This document shows, one piece after another, positions 17,603 to 25,655 of a stretch of 35,071 nt of DNA (positions are counted from its first letter, which is position 1; each line of letters begins with the position of its first letter). Under the pieces are notes generated by a model that did no database searches, had not been told where the DNA came from, and saw only the letters and a program-made list of their open reading frames with translations. This DNA comes from an uncultured Acidobacteriota bacterium (lineage in GTDB: Bacteria > Acidobacteriota > Vicinamibacteria > Marinacidobacterales > SMYC01), in NCBI GenBank assembly GCA_947259165.1, contig CAMYKY010000024.1, positions 1-35,071 of the forward strand. The letters run 5' to 3'. Made by a program: the position numbers and the translations under genes.

Positions 17603-18580
17603 TTATGACTGCAGCGCTAGCTCGGTGCCGAGTCCGTTGCGTTTGGCTTGATTGTAAACCCAGGCGGCGACAGCCACGTCTTCGATGGCGACGCCCACGG
17701 ATTTGAACAACGTGATCTGCGCGTCGCTCTCCCGGCCGGGCTTGTCTCCGGTGACGATATCGCCGAGCTCGGCGTAGATCGCCTCCTCTGAGAACGTCCC
17801 GGATTGGATCGCGCCGATCAGGTCGCCGGCTTCCTGGAGAACTTGCTCCTGAAAGTCGACGACGACGCGGGCCTTCGTGAAGCCCTCGGCATCGACCTCC
17901 CGTTTAACGGGAGCGTTCGCGCCGGCGGCGTTGACGTGCGTGCCATCCTCGAGCCACTTTCCCAGAATCGGCGGCTCCTTCGCGGTCGTCGCCGAGGCGA
18001 TGATGTCGCTCCCGCGCAGGGTTTGCTCTTCGCTATGGGACACGATTGCGTCAACACCTTCGGAACGGAGAGACGCGGCGAGGGTCGCGGCGGGCTCTTG
18101 CGCGACGTCGAAGATCTTGACGTGTTCGATTGAGCGGACCTCGCGAATGGCGGCTATCTGGTTTCGACCCTGGAAGCCGGCGCCGAACAGGCCGACGGTT
18201 TTGGCGTTTTTTCGGGCCAGGTATTTGGTCGCGACGCCGCTCGCGGCTCCGGTTCGAATGCCAGTGATGTGGGTCGCGGGGATGACCGCGAGGAGGGCTC
18301 CGGACTCGATGTCGAAGTAGAGCATTGCGAAATAGGTGTTCTCAGGAGCGCGTTTTCCCGGGGTTCCGGTCAGGGTTTTGAGGCCGAAGCCTCCCATTTC
18401 GGGGACGACGGCGGCCATGATTCGGAAATTGCCGGCGATGCCGGATAGTTTCATGACGAGACGGGGGGCGAGCGTGGTTTTGCCTTCGGCGTACTGGCGG
18501 AAGGAGTCTTCGACTAGGCGGATGCCGTCCTTCATGGTGAGGAGTTGTCTTACTTCGGATTCGGTCAGGATTAGGGGCAT
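17603..18580 (-). CDS. Ornithine cyclodeaminase/mu-crystallin family; probable pyrroline-2-carboxylate reductase
   Basis: 325 residues. The NAD(P) Rossmann motif is VGLFGAGFQGRNQIAAIREVRS. The substrate part has RLVMKLSG, an ITGIRTGAASGVATKYLARK segment, ANAPVKREVD and a C-terminal TLFKSVGVAIEDVA motif of the family. Family members are ornithine cyclodeaminases or ketimine reductases. Adjacent AcnX and proline dehydrogenase genes favour reduction of pyrroline-2-carboxylate to L-proline. The ATG at 18578-18580 lies 10 bp from the GGGAAC repeat. First gene of the tight OCD-NSS-AcnX block. Confidence 0.85.
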   Translation of the reverse strand: MPLILTESEVRQLLTMKDGIRLVEDSFRQYAEGKTTLAPRLVMKLSGIAGNFRIMAAVVPEMGGFGLKTLTGTPGKRAPENTYFAMLYFDIESGALLAVIPATHITGIRTGAASGVATKYLARKNAKTVGLFGAGFQGRNQIAAIREVRSIEHVKIFDVAQEPAATLAASLRSEGVDAIVSHSEEQTLRGSDIIASATTAKEPPILGKWLEDGTHVNAAGANAPVKREVDAEGFTKARVVVDFQEQVLQEAGDLIGAIQSGTFSEEAIYAELGDIVTGDKPGRESDAQITLFKSVGVAIEDVAVAAWVYNQAKRNGLGTELALQS

Positions 18581-18590
18581 TCTATTAGTC

Positions 18591-18616
18591 GGGAACGGGA
18601 ACGGGAACGGGAACGG
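18591..18616 (+). repeat. (GGGAAC)n hexanucleotide tandem repeat, copy 2
   Basis: Just over four GGGAAC units directly upstream of the OCD-family gene start, in the same orientation as the copy at 14812. The intergenic gap 18581-18700 holds nothing else I recognise. On the transcribed minus strand it reads as GTTCCC repeats within the leader or promoter zone. Confidence 0.9.
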
Positions 18617-18700
18617 AGCGGCACGGGAGTTATGTCGGGTTCAGGATTGTTCGGCAACTTGATCTCTCTCGCCACGCTGGGTCGGGAGGATAGCACGGGG

Positions 18701-19594
18701 TTATTTGAAGATCGACTTTAGGACGTAGCCGGTGATTTCCGGATTGTTGCGCAGTCGGCGGATCGAGTACGGATACCAACTCGGGCCGTAAGGCACCGCG
18801 ACCCGAAGGCGATGGCCGGCATCGCGAACGATGGTTCGGAGCTCGCGCTCGACGCCGTGGAGCATTTGGAACTCGTACTGGTGCGGCTCGAGCTCGAGAC
18901 GATCGATGAGGCGATAGGCTTCCCAGACTAGGAGCTCGTCGTGGGTTGCGATGCCGACGTAGCAGCCAGCGCTCAACAGCTCGTCGAGTAACATGGTGTA
19001 GTTCTCTTGGATGATGTGCCGATCGGTGTACGCGTGCTCCCGAGGCTCGAGGTAGACACCCTTGCAGAGGCGCACGTTCGCACCGACGTTGACGAGCCGG
19101 CGCACGTCATCGAGGCTTCTGCGCATGCGAGCCTGGATCACGCACCCGAAATTGTCGAACTCTTCGTGAAGGCGGAGGTAGAGCTCCAGGGTGTCGTCGA
19201 TAGTCGGTGAGTCCTCCATATCCATGCGTACGAAATTCTCGTACGTCTTCGCGTGTTCGAGGATAGTTCGGATGTTCTGATAGCAGAACTCCTTGTCGAG
19301 CTTGAGGCCCAGGTGGGTCGGTTTGACTTGGATGTTGCTATCGAGTTTCTGGGCCGCGATAGCGTCGAGGGCTTTCTTGTAGTCGGCCACGGCCTCTTCA
19401 GACTCTTCCTGCCGGGAGACGAACTCGCCCAAGATCCCGGACACAACCATGAACCCTTCCCGGTTCAAGGACTCGATGACCCGAATCTGATCGTCGAGGG
19501 TCTCCCCGGCGATGTAGGGCCCGGCGAACCGCCGCACCAACGGTTTCGGAACGACGGGGAGCGTCGTGGCGACGACCTTATCGAACGGGCTCAT
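18701..19594 (-). CDS. Proline dehydrogenase (monofunctional PRODH)
   Basis: 297-residue FAD-binding TIM barrel. Motifs: IQVKPTHLGL (strand with the flavin-contacting residues), RMDMEDSPT, VRLCKGVYLEP, YVGIATHDE, YEFQMLHGV, and VAVPYGPSWYPYSIRRLRNNP, whose Y-x-x-R-R pair binds the proline carboxylate. It oxidises L-proline to pyrroline-5-carboxylate, feeding electrons to quinone. No P5C dehydrogenase is fused or visible in the window. The gene starts 6 nt after the DapA-like gene and is separated from the OCD gene by 120 bp. Confidence 0.93.
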   Translation of the reverse strand: MSPFDKVVATTLPVVPKPLVRRFAGPYIAGETLDDQIRVIESLNREGFMVVSGILGEFVSRQEESEEAVADYKKALDAIAAQKLDSNIQVKPTHLGLKLDKEFCYQNIRTILEHAKTYENFVRMDMEDSPTIDDTLELYLRLHEEFDNFGCVIQARMRRSLDDVRRLVNVGANVRLCKGVYLEPREHAYTDRHIIQENYTMLLDELLSAGCYVGIATHDELLVWEAYRLIDRLELEPHQYEFQMLHGVERELRTIVRDAGHRLRVAVPYGPSWYPYSIRRLRNNPEITGYVLKSIFK

Positions 19595-19600
19595 GGAGCT

Positions 19601-20503
19601 CTAGAGACCGAGCCACTTCAAGACGCGGTCGAGGGACGCTCTCGTGAGCTCGTCGAGCTCTGCACCGGGGGCTCGAATCCCCGCGTGGCTCAGGGCGCCG
19701 CGCCGCTTGAGGATTTCTTTGCGGATAGCCATCCCGATACCCGGCTGGAACTCGAATCGCATCAAGGGAAGGTGGCGGTAGAAGAAGTCCGCCGCTTCGT
19801 CGTGTTGGCCGGCGTTCCACTTCGACACCGTTTCGACGAGAAGATTCGGGTAGGCGAAACCCGTCATCGCACCGTTCGCGCCGCAGATGAGCTCTTCGAG
19901 AAGATACCCGCCGCCCAAACCACCGAAGATGTTGATGTCGATGTCGGTATCGGCTTCGGATTCGAGCTCACGAATGCGCGCGGTCTTGTAGGGAGTGGGA
20001 GGGTCCTCGAGCTTGATCGTTCGTGCCGAGGGGATCTCTCGACAGATATCGACTAGGAGAGAGGGCTCCATGTGGTAGCCCGAGATTGGAGGAAAATCCT
20101 GAACCACGATCGCGTAATCGAACTTGTCAGCGATCGTGGCGAAGTGACGGAGGATATACGACGAGTTGACCTTGGCCATGCGAGGCGGACTCACCATCAC
20201 CCCGGCGGCACCGGCTTTGTCCGCCTCTTCGCAGTAGACGAGACAAGTCGCGAGTCCGTCACCGGTCGCGCCGACGACGACCGGCACCCGGCCATGGGTG
20301 TGCTCCATCGTCGCGTCGAGAACCACGCGTCGCTCCCGGTCGGTGAGCCGGGCGATTTCGCTCGTGACCCCAAGCGCAGTGAACCCGGAAACCCCGTCTT
20401 CGATGAACAGGTCGATGACCCGTCGCAGGCTTTCGGAATCGAAATTGCCGTGCTCGTCAAATGGGGTTGGTAGAACCGTGTAGACGCCTTCCAGCTTGAT
20501 CAT
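19601..20503 (-). CDS. Divergent DapA-family protein
   Basis: 300 residues, TIM-barrel lyase family. ALGVTSEIARLTDRER corresponds to the substrate-binding loop and Lys164 in RTIKLEDPPTP to the Schiff-base lysine. The segment normally holding the catalytic Tyr of Y-N-x-P reads VVQDFPP, with no tyrosine. The chemistry may therefore differ from DapA. In hydroxyproline catabolism a DapA-family enzyme deaminates a pyrroline-4-hydroxy-2-carboxylate, so a related ring-opening is a possible role here (inference). ATG 20501-20503 is preferred; an in-frame GTG lies at 20521. First gene of the minus operon, divergent from the second OCD gene. Confidence 0.82.
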   Translation of the reverse strand: MIKLEGVYTVLPTPFDEHGNFDSESLRRVIDLFIEDGVSGFTALGVTSEIARLTDRERRVVLDATMEHTHGRVPVVVGATGDGLATCLVYCEEADKAGAAGVMVSPPRMAKVNSSYILRHFATIADKFDYAIVVQDFPPISGYHMEPSLLVDICREIPSARTIKLEDPPTPYKTARIRELESEADTDIDINIFGGLGGGYLLEELICGANGAMTGFAYPNLLVETVSKWNAGQHDEAADFFYRHLPLMRFEFQPGIGMAIRKEILKRRGALSHAGIRAPGAELDELTRASLDRVLKWLGL

Positions 20504-20524
20504 GGCTGAAGATTCTGTCACGGC

Positions 20525-20554
20525 TTGCCAGATAGGGCGAGTGCGACTTACTAT
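20525..20554 (+). promoter_or_regulatory. Candidate promoter giving a leaderless transcript
   Basis: TTGCCA at 20525-20530 (5/6 to the sigma-70 -35) and TACTAT at 20549-20554 (4/6 to the -10) are separated by 18 nt. The ATG of the downstream OCD-family gene is at 20562, about where transcription should start, and no Shine-Dalgarno is present. This predicts a leaderless or near-leaderless mRNA. Confidence 0.45.
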
Positions 20555-20561
20555 CCAACGG

Positions 20562-21545
20562 ATGAAAATTCACGTCATATCGAGAGACGAGGTTCGGCAG
20601 GCGGTCAGCATGGAGCAGGCGATCGAGACGGTCAAAGCCGCCTTTGCCCAACTGTCGAGCGGGCGCGCCAGCGTTCCGATCCGGACGCAGCTCGGCGTAC
20701 CGCTCCACGACGGCGTCACCCTATTCATGCCGGCCTATCTCGAGCAGACGGACGAGCTCGGAATGAAGATGGTGTCGGTTTTTTCCGGGAACATCGACCA
20801 GGGGCTTCCGACGATCAACGCCATGGTGACGCTCATCGACGCCGAGACCGGGCTCCCCACAGCCATCATCGACGGGACGTATCTCACGGCACTGCGAACG
20901 GGGGCAGGATCCGGCGCGGCGACAGACTTACTGGCGCGGGTCGACGCGAAGTCGGTGGCGGTTTTGGGTACGGGCGTCCAGGGCCGAACCCAGCTACGAG
21001 CGGTGTGCACGGTTCGGCAGATCGAAAACGTCTACGTGTTCGACAAGAGAGAAGCGGCCGCCCAAGCATTCCGCGACGAAATGGCGGACATTATCTCGGC
21101 GGAGATCGAAATCGTTTCCACCGCGGCTCGTGCGGTGCGTGAGGCCGATGTCGTTTGTACCGCAACCACCTCGAAGAAGCCGGTTTTTGCAGACGCCGAC
21201 CTTGCGCCGGGGGCGCATGTGAACGCGATTGGATCATTCACACCGCAGATGCAGGAGCTACCGCCCGAGACCATCGAGCGGTGTTTGCTCGTCGTCGATT
21301 CGCGCGAGGCGGTCTGGGCGGAGTCCGGCGACTTGATTATCCCACGGGATCAAGGCCGCATCTCGGAAGACCGCGTTCACGCTGAGCTCGGGGAGATCGT
21401 AGCCGGGACGAAGCCAGGGCGGACCAGCGACGACCAAGTTACGCTATTCAAGTCCGTTGGCAACGCCGTTCAGGACGTCTCCGTTGGCGCGCGCGTTCTC
21501 GCGGAGGCAAAGGCGAAAGGTCTAGGCACCGTTGTCGAGCTCTAG
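20562..21545 (+). CDS. Second ornithine cyclodeaminase/mu-crystallin family protein
   Basis: 327 residues. NAD(P) motif VAVLGTGVQGRTQLRAVCTVR, family segments GMKMVSVFSGN, DGTYLTALRTGAGSGAATDLLAR, GAHVNAIGSFTPQMQELP, and the C-terminal TLFKSVGNAVQDVSVGARV. It is a paralogue, not a copy, of the protein at 17603. It may be a pyrroline-2-carboxylate or other ketimine reductase, or an alanine-dehydrogenase-type enzyme. ATG at 20562 is chosen because the conserved N-terminus begins there and a promoter-like sequence ends 7 nt upstream; the earlier in-frame ATG at 20496 overlaps the divergent gene. Confidence 0.85.
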   Translation: MKIHVISRDEVRQAVSMEQAIETVKAAFAQLSSGRASVPIRTQLGVPLHDGVTLFMPAYLEQTDELGMKMVSVFSGNIDQGLPTINAMVTLIDAETGLPTAIIDGTYLTALRTGAGSGAATDLLARVDAKSVAVLGTGVQGRTQLRAVCTVRQIENVYVFDKREAAAQAFRDEMADIISAEIEIVSTAARAVREADVVCTATTSKKPVFADADLAPGAHVNAIGSFTPQMQELPPETIERCLLVVDSREAVWAESGDLIIPRDQGRISEDRVHAELGEIVAGTKPGRTSDDQVTLFKSVGNAVQDVSVGARVLAEAKAKGLGTVVEL

Positions 21546-21569
21546 CCTCCGATAGGAACCTAAAAAACG

Positions 21570-22847
21570 ATGCTCGTGAAACTCGACTACGGGACCGACG
21601 GGTTGGAAGTTGACCTTCCCGACGAACGAACGACAGTGATCGAGCCTGCTTACCCTCCGGGTGTCGACAACCCACGACAGGCGCTTCGGCAAGCGCTTGC
21701 AGCCCCGTTGGGCGCGCCGCCAGTGGCCGATATTGTGAAGGCGGGACAACGAGTCGCCATCTCGGTCTGTGATGGAACGCGCCCGCAGCCGCGCGAGCTG
21801 ATGCTGCGGGCGTTGTTCGATGCGCTGGTCGAAACCCGGTCGGAAGACATCACGATTCTCGTCGCCACGGGAACGCATCGCGCCAACACCGATGATGAGC
21901 TCAGGGCGATGCTCGGAGACGACATCGTCGAGCGGTACCGAGTCATCAATCACGATGCGCGGGCTCCCGCCACGCTCGCGAGGGTCGGCGATACCACAAA
22001 CGGTGTGCCGGTATGGCTCAACCGTGAATGGGTCGAAGCTGATATTCGAATTACCACCGGTTTCGTCGAGCCACATTTTTTTGCCGGCTTTAGTGGCGGA
22101 CCCAAGATGGTGGCGCCTGGGCTGGCCGGGATCGAGACAACAATGGTGTTGCATGACGCACGCCATGTCGGCCATCCCAAGGCGACGTGGGGCGTGGTCG
22201 AGGGCAATCCCATCCACGACGACGTTCGCGAGATCGCTCGCATGACGGGCGTGGACTTCGCGTTCGACGTCACCCTCAACGGTGAAAAAGAGATCACGGC
22301 AGTGTTCGCGGGTGAGCTCTTCGCTGAGCACCAAGCCGCGCGGCAGAATTCGATGCGCGAGGCGATGCGGGAAGTCGCCGCGCCGTTCGATGTCGTCGTC
22401 ACCACGAACTCCGGGTTCCCGCTGGATCAAAATCTCTATCAGTCGATCAAAGGAATGTCGGCGGCGGCGAAAGTGGTGCGCGACGGCGGCGTGATCTTGT
22501 GCGCTGCCGAATGTCGCGACGGGCTTCCCGATCACGGCGCCTACTCCGAGCTGTTGAAGCGTGGCTCTTCGCCAGACGAGCTTCTCGAGATGGTCCATAC
22601 GCCGGGGTTCGCGGAACCGGATCAATGGCAGATTCAAGTTCAATCGCAAATCCAAAAACGAGCCCACGTCCGGGTCAAGACCAGCTTTCTTTCGACCGAG
22701 GCGCTTCGTGCCGCTCACTTCGAGCCGATGGAGGATGTCTCCGAGTCGGCGCGCGCAGCGCTTCGTGACGCGGGCGACGGGGCGAGCCTTTGCGTGTTAC
22801 CCCGAGGGCCGCAGACCATCCCCTACGTCCGTTCGACCGAATCCTGA
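21570..22847 (+). CDS. larA: LarA-family nickel-pincer racemase
   Basis: 425 residues with the LarA residues in place: VATGTHRANTDDEL (first His), EPHFFAGFSGGPKMVAPGLAG (His and the Lys that carries the cofactor) and LHDARHVGHP (third His region). LarA interconverts L- and D-lactate; relatives racemise malate, phenyllactate and other 2-hydroxy acids. The Ni-pincer cofactor genes larB, larC and larE are not in the window. It follows the OCD gene by 24 nt and precedes an LRA6-like hydrolase whose products would include L-lactate. Lactate is therefore a plausible substrate, not a proven one. Confidence 0.85.
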   Translation: MLVKLDYGTDGLEVDLPDERTTVIEPAYPPGVDNPRQALRQALAAPLGAPPVADIVKAGQRVAISVCDGTRPQPRELMLRALFDALVETRSEDITILVATGTHRANTDDELRAMLGDDIVERYRVINHDARAPATLARVGDTTNGVPVWLNREWVEADIRITTGFVEPHFFAGFSGGPKMVAPGLAGIETTMVLHDARHVGHPKATWGVVEGNPIHDDVREIARMTGVDFAFDVTLNGEKEITAVFAGELFAEHQAARQNSMREAMREVAAPFDVVVTTNSGFPLDQNLYQSIKGMSAAAKVVRDGGVILCAAECRDGLPDHGAYSELLKRGSSPDELLEMVHTPGFAEPDQWQIQVQSQIQKRAHVRVKTSFLSTEALRAAHFEPMEDVSESARAALRDAGDGASLCVLPRGPQTIPYVRSTES

Positions 22848-22890
22848 TTCTCCTCGTTCCCGTGTGGCCCTTCGTCCCGGTGTCCCGCTA

Positions 22891-22917
22891 TCGACACGAG
22901 CCGATCGGGGTTATGAT
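22891..22917 (+). promoter_or_regulatory. Candidate promoter for the LRA6-like FAH gene
   Basis: TCGACA at 22891-22896 and TATGAT at 22912-22917, spacer 15 nt (short). A GGAG Shine-Dalgarno lies about 10 nt before the ATG at 22959. The 111-bp gap after larA contains no gene, so an internal promoter is plausible. Confidence 0.3.
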
Positions 22918-22958
22918 CCTCCCTGATGGAATCGGTACAAGGTTCGGAGACGACTTAG

Positions 22959-23840
22959 ATGAAGTTGATTCGCTTTGGTGAGAAGGGTGCGGAGCGCCCG
23001 GGAATGGTGCTCCGGGACGGCTCGCTGATTGACTGCTCGATTTTCGGTGAAGACTACGACGAAAATTTTTTCGGCACTCGGGGGTTGAAGCGGTTGCGTC
23101 GCTGGGCGGCGACGTTCGCGACGTCAGCGGGAAAAGTGACCCCCCCTGTCCGGTACGGCACTCCCATCGCTCGACCTAGCAAGATCATTTGCATTGGACT
23201 CAACTACCGCGATCACGCGCAGGAGACTGGGTCTGAGATCCCGCGGGAACCGATCGTTTTCCTGAAGTCCACCTCTGCGACCGCCGGAGCTTTCGACGAT
23301 CTGGTCATGCCGCGGGGCGCGAGCAAGGTGGATTGGGAGATCGAGCTCGGCGTGGTCATCGGGACCCGCACCAGCGTGGTTCCCGAGTCCCGTGCAGCGG
23401 ACGCGATTGCCGGGTACCTCGTCGTCAACGATTTCTCGGAACGGGGGTTCCAGCTCGAACACGGTGGTCAGTGGGTCAAAGGCAAGAGTGCCGACGGCTT
23501 TGCGCCGCTTGGCCCCTACTTCGCCACACCTGAGGAAATCGGAAATCCGCACGACCTGAAGATGTGGCTCGCAGTCAACGGGACAACGATGCAAAGTAGC
23601 TCTACCGCGAACATGATTTTCGGAATTCCGCGGATCATCAGCTACGTGAGCCAGTTCATGACTCTGCTTCCGGGCGACATCATTAGTACCGGCACTCCGT
23701 CAGGCGTGGCTCTAGGACGAAAGCCTACCCGCTATCTCCAAGTTGGTGACGTCATCGAGTCCGAAATCGAGGGTCTGGGCAAACAACGCCAAGAAGTCGT
23801 CCCCTGGCAAAGGGCAAGCGCCAGCAAACAGTCCGCTTGA
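22959..23840 (+). CDS. FAH-family 2,4-diketo-3-deoxy-L-rhamnonate/fuconate hydrolase-like enzyme
   Basis: 293 residues. Short N-terminal cap, then KIICIGLNYRDHAQETG, DWEIELGVVIGTR (metal-binding E-x-E), VNDFSERGFQLEHGGQWVKG, FAPLGPYFATPEEI, and MTLLPGDIISTGTPSGVALG. The QLEHGGQW and GPYF segments are typical of the LRA6/L-fuconate branch, which cleaves 2,4-diketo-3-deoxy acids to pyruvate plus L-lactate. It is distinct from the KdaD-like FAH enzyme at 3392. Its position after larA fits onward use of lactate. Cytoplasmic, no signal peptide. Confidence 0.82.
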   Translation: MKLIRFGEKGAERPGMVLRDGSLIDCSIFGEDYDENFFGTRGLKRLRRWAATFATSAGKVTPPVRYGTPIARPSKIICIGLNYRDHAQETGSEIPREPIVFLKSTSATAGAFDDLVMPRGASKVDWEIELGVVIGTRTSVVPESRAADAIAGYLVVNDFSERGFQLEHGGQWVKGKSADGFAPLGPYFATPEEIGNPHDLKMWLAVNGTTMQSSSTANMIFGIPRIISYVSQFMTLLPGDIISTGTPSGVALGRKPTRYLQVGDVIESEIEGLGKQRQEVVPWQRASASKQSA

Positions 23841-23859
23841 TAAGCTCTTGATCAACTTT

Positions 23860-23885
23860 CCCCTCTCCCGCTCGCGGGAGAGGGG
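23860..23885. terminator. Perfect GC-rich hairpin between convergent genes
   Basis: Twelve-base arms (23860-23871 and 23874-23885, CCCCTCTCCCGC against its complement) with a 2-nt spacer. It lies between the convergent FAH and DUF4388 genes and is followed by a GGTCGGGTGAGGGCG stretch. No U-tract is present on either strand, so it is more likely a dispersed REP-like palindrome that also limits read-through than a classic intrinsic terminator. Confidence 0.5.
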
Positions 23886-23941
23886 GGCCAAGCGTAGCGA
23901 GGTCGGGTGAGGGCGCGGGATGCGGGATGCCCCGCAAAAAC

Positions 23942-25468
23942 CTAAGACTCCAAAGCCCCCAACTTCATCCTCGAGATCGCATTCCCTGGATCAATCTCCA
24001 CCGCTTCCGCATACAACGACTGCGCCCGCCGCGTCAGCCCGACCGCTTCGTAAAGCTCCGCGAGACCCACGAGGCACTCGGTATCGAACGGGTCCAGCCC
24101 GAGCGCCGTCTTGAAGCACTCCTCCGCGTTCTTGCGCCACTTGGGATTATGCGACAGCGACTGGGCGAGCAGGCACTGGTATCGGACCTTCGAAGGATCG
24201 ATCCTGACAGCCTCCTCCATGAGCTTCACGACTTCGTGGTAATCCTTTTGCGCGAAGAACCTCTTTGCCTCGCGATAGTAACGCTCCGCCATATCCTCGC
24301 TAGGCGTCGGAGGCTTCGGTGCTAGTTTCGGAGGAGTCGCACTCTTTGCGTCGACGTCGCCTTTCGGTGCTTCGCTGCGCATCGAGTTTTCATAGCGCCG
24401 TCTCGCTTGCGGATCACACAGCGTTTCGTGAGCCTGGGTGACCTTGGTCAGAATCGTCTCGAGCTTGGACCCGACGGCCTCGACGACGGTAGGACGATGT
24501 CGATCCGGGTGGTACTTCATGACCATCACGGCAAACGCTTTCTTTACCTCTTTGGTCTCGGCTGTGCGCCGTAGCTCGAGCCAGTCGAAGTATGTGCCAC
24601 TCGAGATCGATCGATGCTTCGCTTCGATGTCTTCTTGGGTTCGAAGATCTTCGTTCGTCGCCGAGGGCCCATCGACTCGCTTGGGTTTCGCGGGCGTCGT
24701 GGCGACTGGACGATGGAAGATTTCGATCGGGTCCTTGCGCCGGTTCTCTGATGGCGCTACCTCGCGACTCTTGGAGCCGATTTCGAGGAAACCGCTGGCG
24801 AGCAGTCCGTACAGACACCGAAGCGTTTCCACCTCGGCGAGGGGCGAGATCGAGACGATGTCCGACAACGACGAAGCGCCGTCGACGCGCGAAAGGACGA
24901 AGCCTTCCTGCGGGGTCAAGTTTGCGTAGTGGGTGATGACACGGGGATCCTTCGTGTAGCTCACCACCCGGCCGACGTCTCCAAGCGCAGAGCGAACCAC
25001 CGCATGCTCCATCCGTCGCGTCCCCTCGAGAATGATGGGAACCGTCGGTAAATCGAGCGGTACATCGGGCTCGAGCGCCCCCGACTCGGGCTGGAATCTG
25101 TACTCGCCATCACTCCACGTGAACAACGAATAGATAATCCCCTGGACTTGCTCCGCGAGCCGGGTTTGCAGCTGATGCGGGCTCATGAGGCCCAGAGAAA
25201 CGAGCGTTGCTCCAAGCCTCGCTCGCCGCGCTCTCATCTTGTTCGACGCGAGCGCGAGGTTCGAGCGCGAGAGCTCTCCCTTGCGAACGAGCATTTCCCC
25301 GAGCCGGTCGGAGTGGAGCGTCGAGCGCGCAAACACCATCGAGCCGCGCCCGAAGTAGATTCGTTTGCTGACATCGTCCCGCGCCAACTGCAAGATCCCG
25401 TTTTCGCGGCCGCGACCTAGAGACTGGATTACGTCGGGAAGTCGATCCCGAGTCAGATTTCCCTGCAT
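23942..25468 (-). CDS. DUF4388 - J-domain - TPR protein
   Basis: 508 residues. Residues 1 to about 130 form a DUF4388/PATAN-type domain (MQGNLTRDRLPDVIQSLGRG, ILQLARDDVSKRIYFGRGSM) known from two-component and gliding-related signalling proteins. A winged-helix-like middle follows. A J-domain spans about 293-365 with the DnaK-activating HPD at 320-322 (MKYHPDRHRP). Three TPRs (about 394-505) close the protein: YREAKRFFAQKDYHEVVKLM, ECFKTALGLDPFD and AQSLYAEAVEIDPGN. It could couple a signalling input to DnaK recruitment (inference). The ATG at 25468 has an excellent Shine-Dalgarno. Convergent with the FAH gene. Confidence 0.85.
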   Translation of the reverse strand: MQGNLTRDRLPDVIQSLGRGRENGILQLARDDVSKRIYFGRGSMVFARSTLHSDRLGEMLVRKGELSRSNLALASNKMRARRARLGATLVSLGLMSPHQLQTRLAEQVQGIIYSLFTWSDGEYRFQPESGALEPDVPLDLPTVPIILEGTRRMEHAVVRSALGDVGRVVSYTKDPRVITHYANLTPQEGFVLSRVDGASSLSDIVSISPLAEVETLRCLYGLLASGFLEIGSKSREVAPSENRRKDPIEIFHRPVATTPAKPKRVDGPSATNEDLRTQEDIEAKHRSISSGTYFDWLELRRTAETKEVKKAFAVMVMKYHPDRHRPTVVEAVGSKLETILTKVTQAHETLCDPQARRRYENSMRSEAPKGDVDAKSATPPKLAPKPPTPSEDMAERYYREAKRFFAQKDYHEVVKLMEEAVRIDPSKVRYQCLLAQSLSHNPKWRKNAEECFKTALGLDPFDTECLVGLAELYEAVGLTRRAQSLYAEAVEIDPGNAISRMKLGALES

Positions 25469-25477
25469 GGCACCCAC

Positions 25478-25484
25478 ACCTCCT
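25478..25484 (-). promoter_or_regulatory. Near-perfect Shine-Dalgarno AGGAGGT
   Basis: AGGAGGT lies 9 nt before the ATG at 25468 and decides that start over the in-frame GTG at 25475-25477, which would be too close. It is the strongest ribosome-binding site in the window. Confidence 0.8.
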
Positions 25485-25655
25485 CGTCACGGTGCAAAAC
25501 CAGGCGACACCGTGCATTCGTGAGCGAGGTCACTGTTTCTTTTGAAGATTGTACGAGGTGGGGGCCTTCCAGACTGTGAGCTGCGCCGTGGGGTTTGACG
25601 AACGGTCGATCGCGGGGAAAGGCCCCCGGAACCGCTTTTTCACCACGGAGACGCG

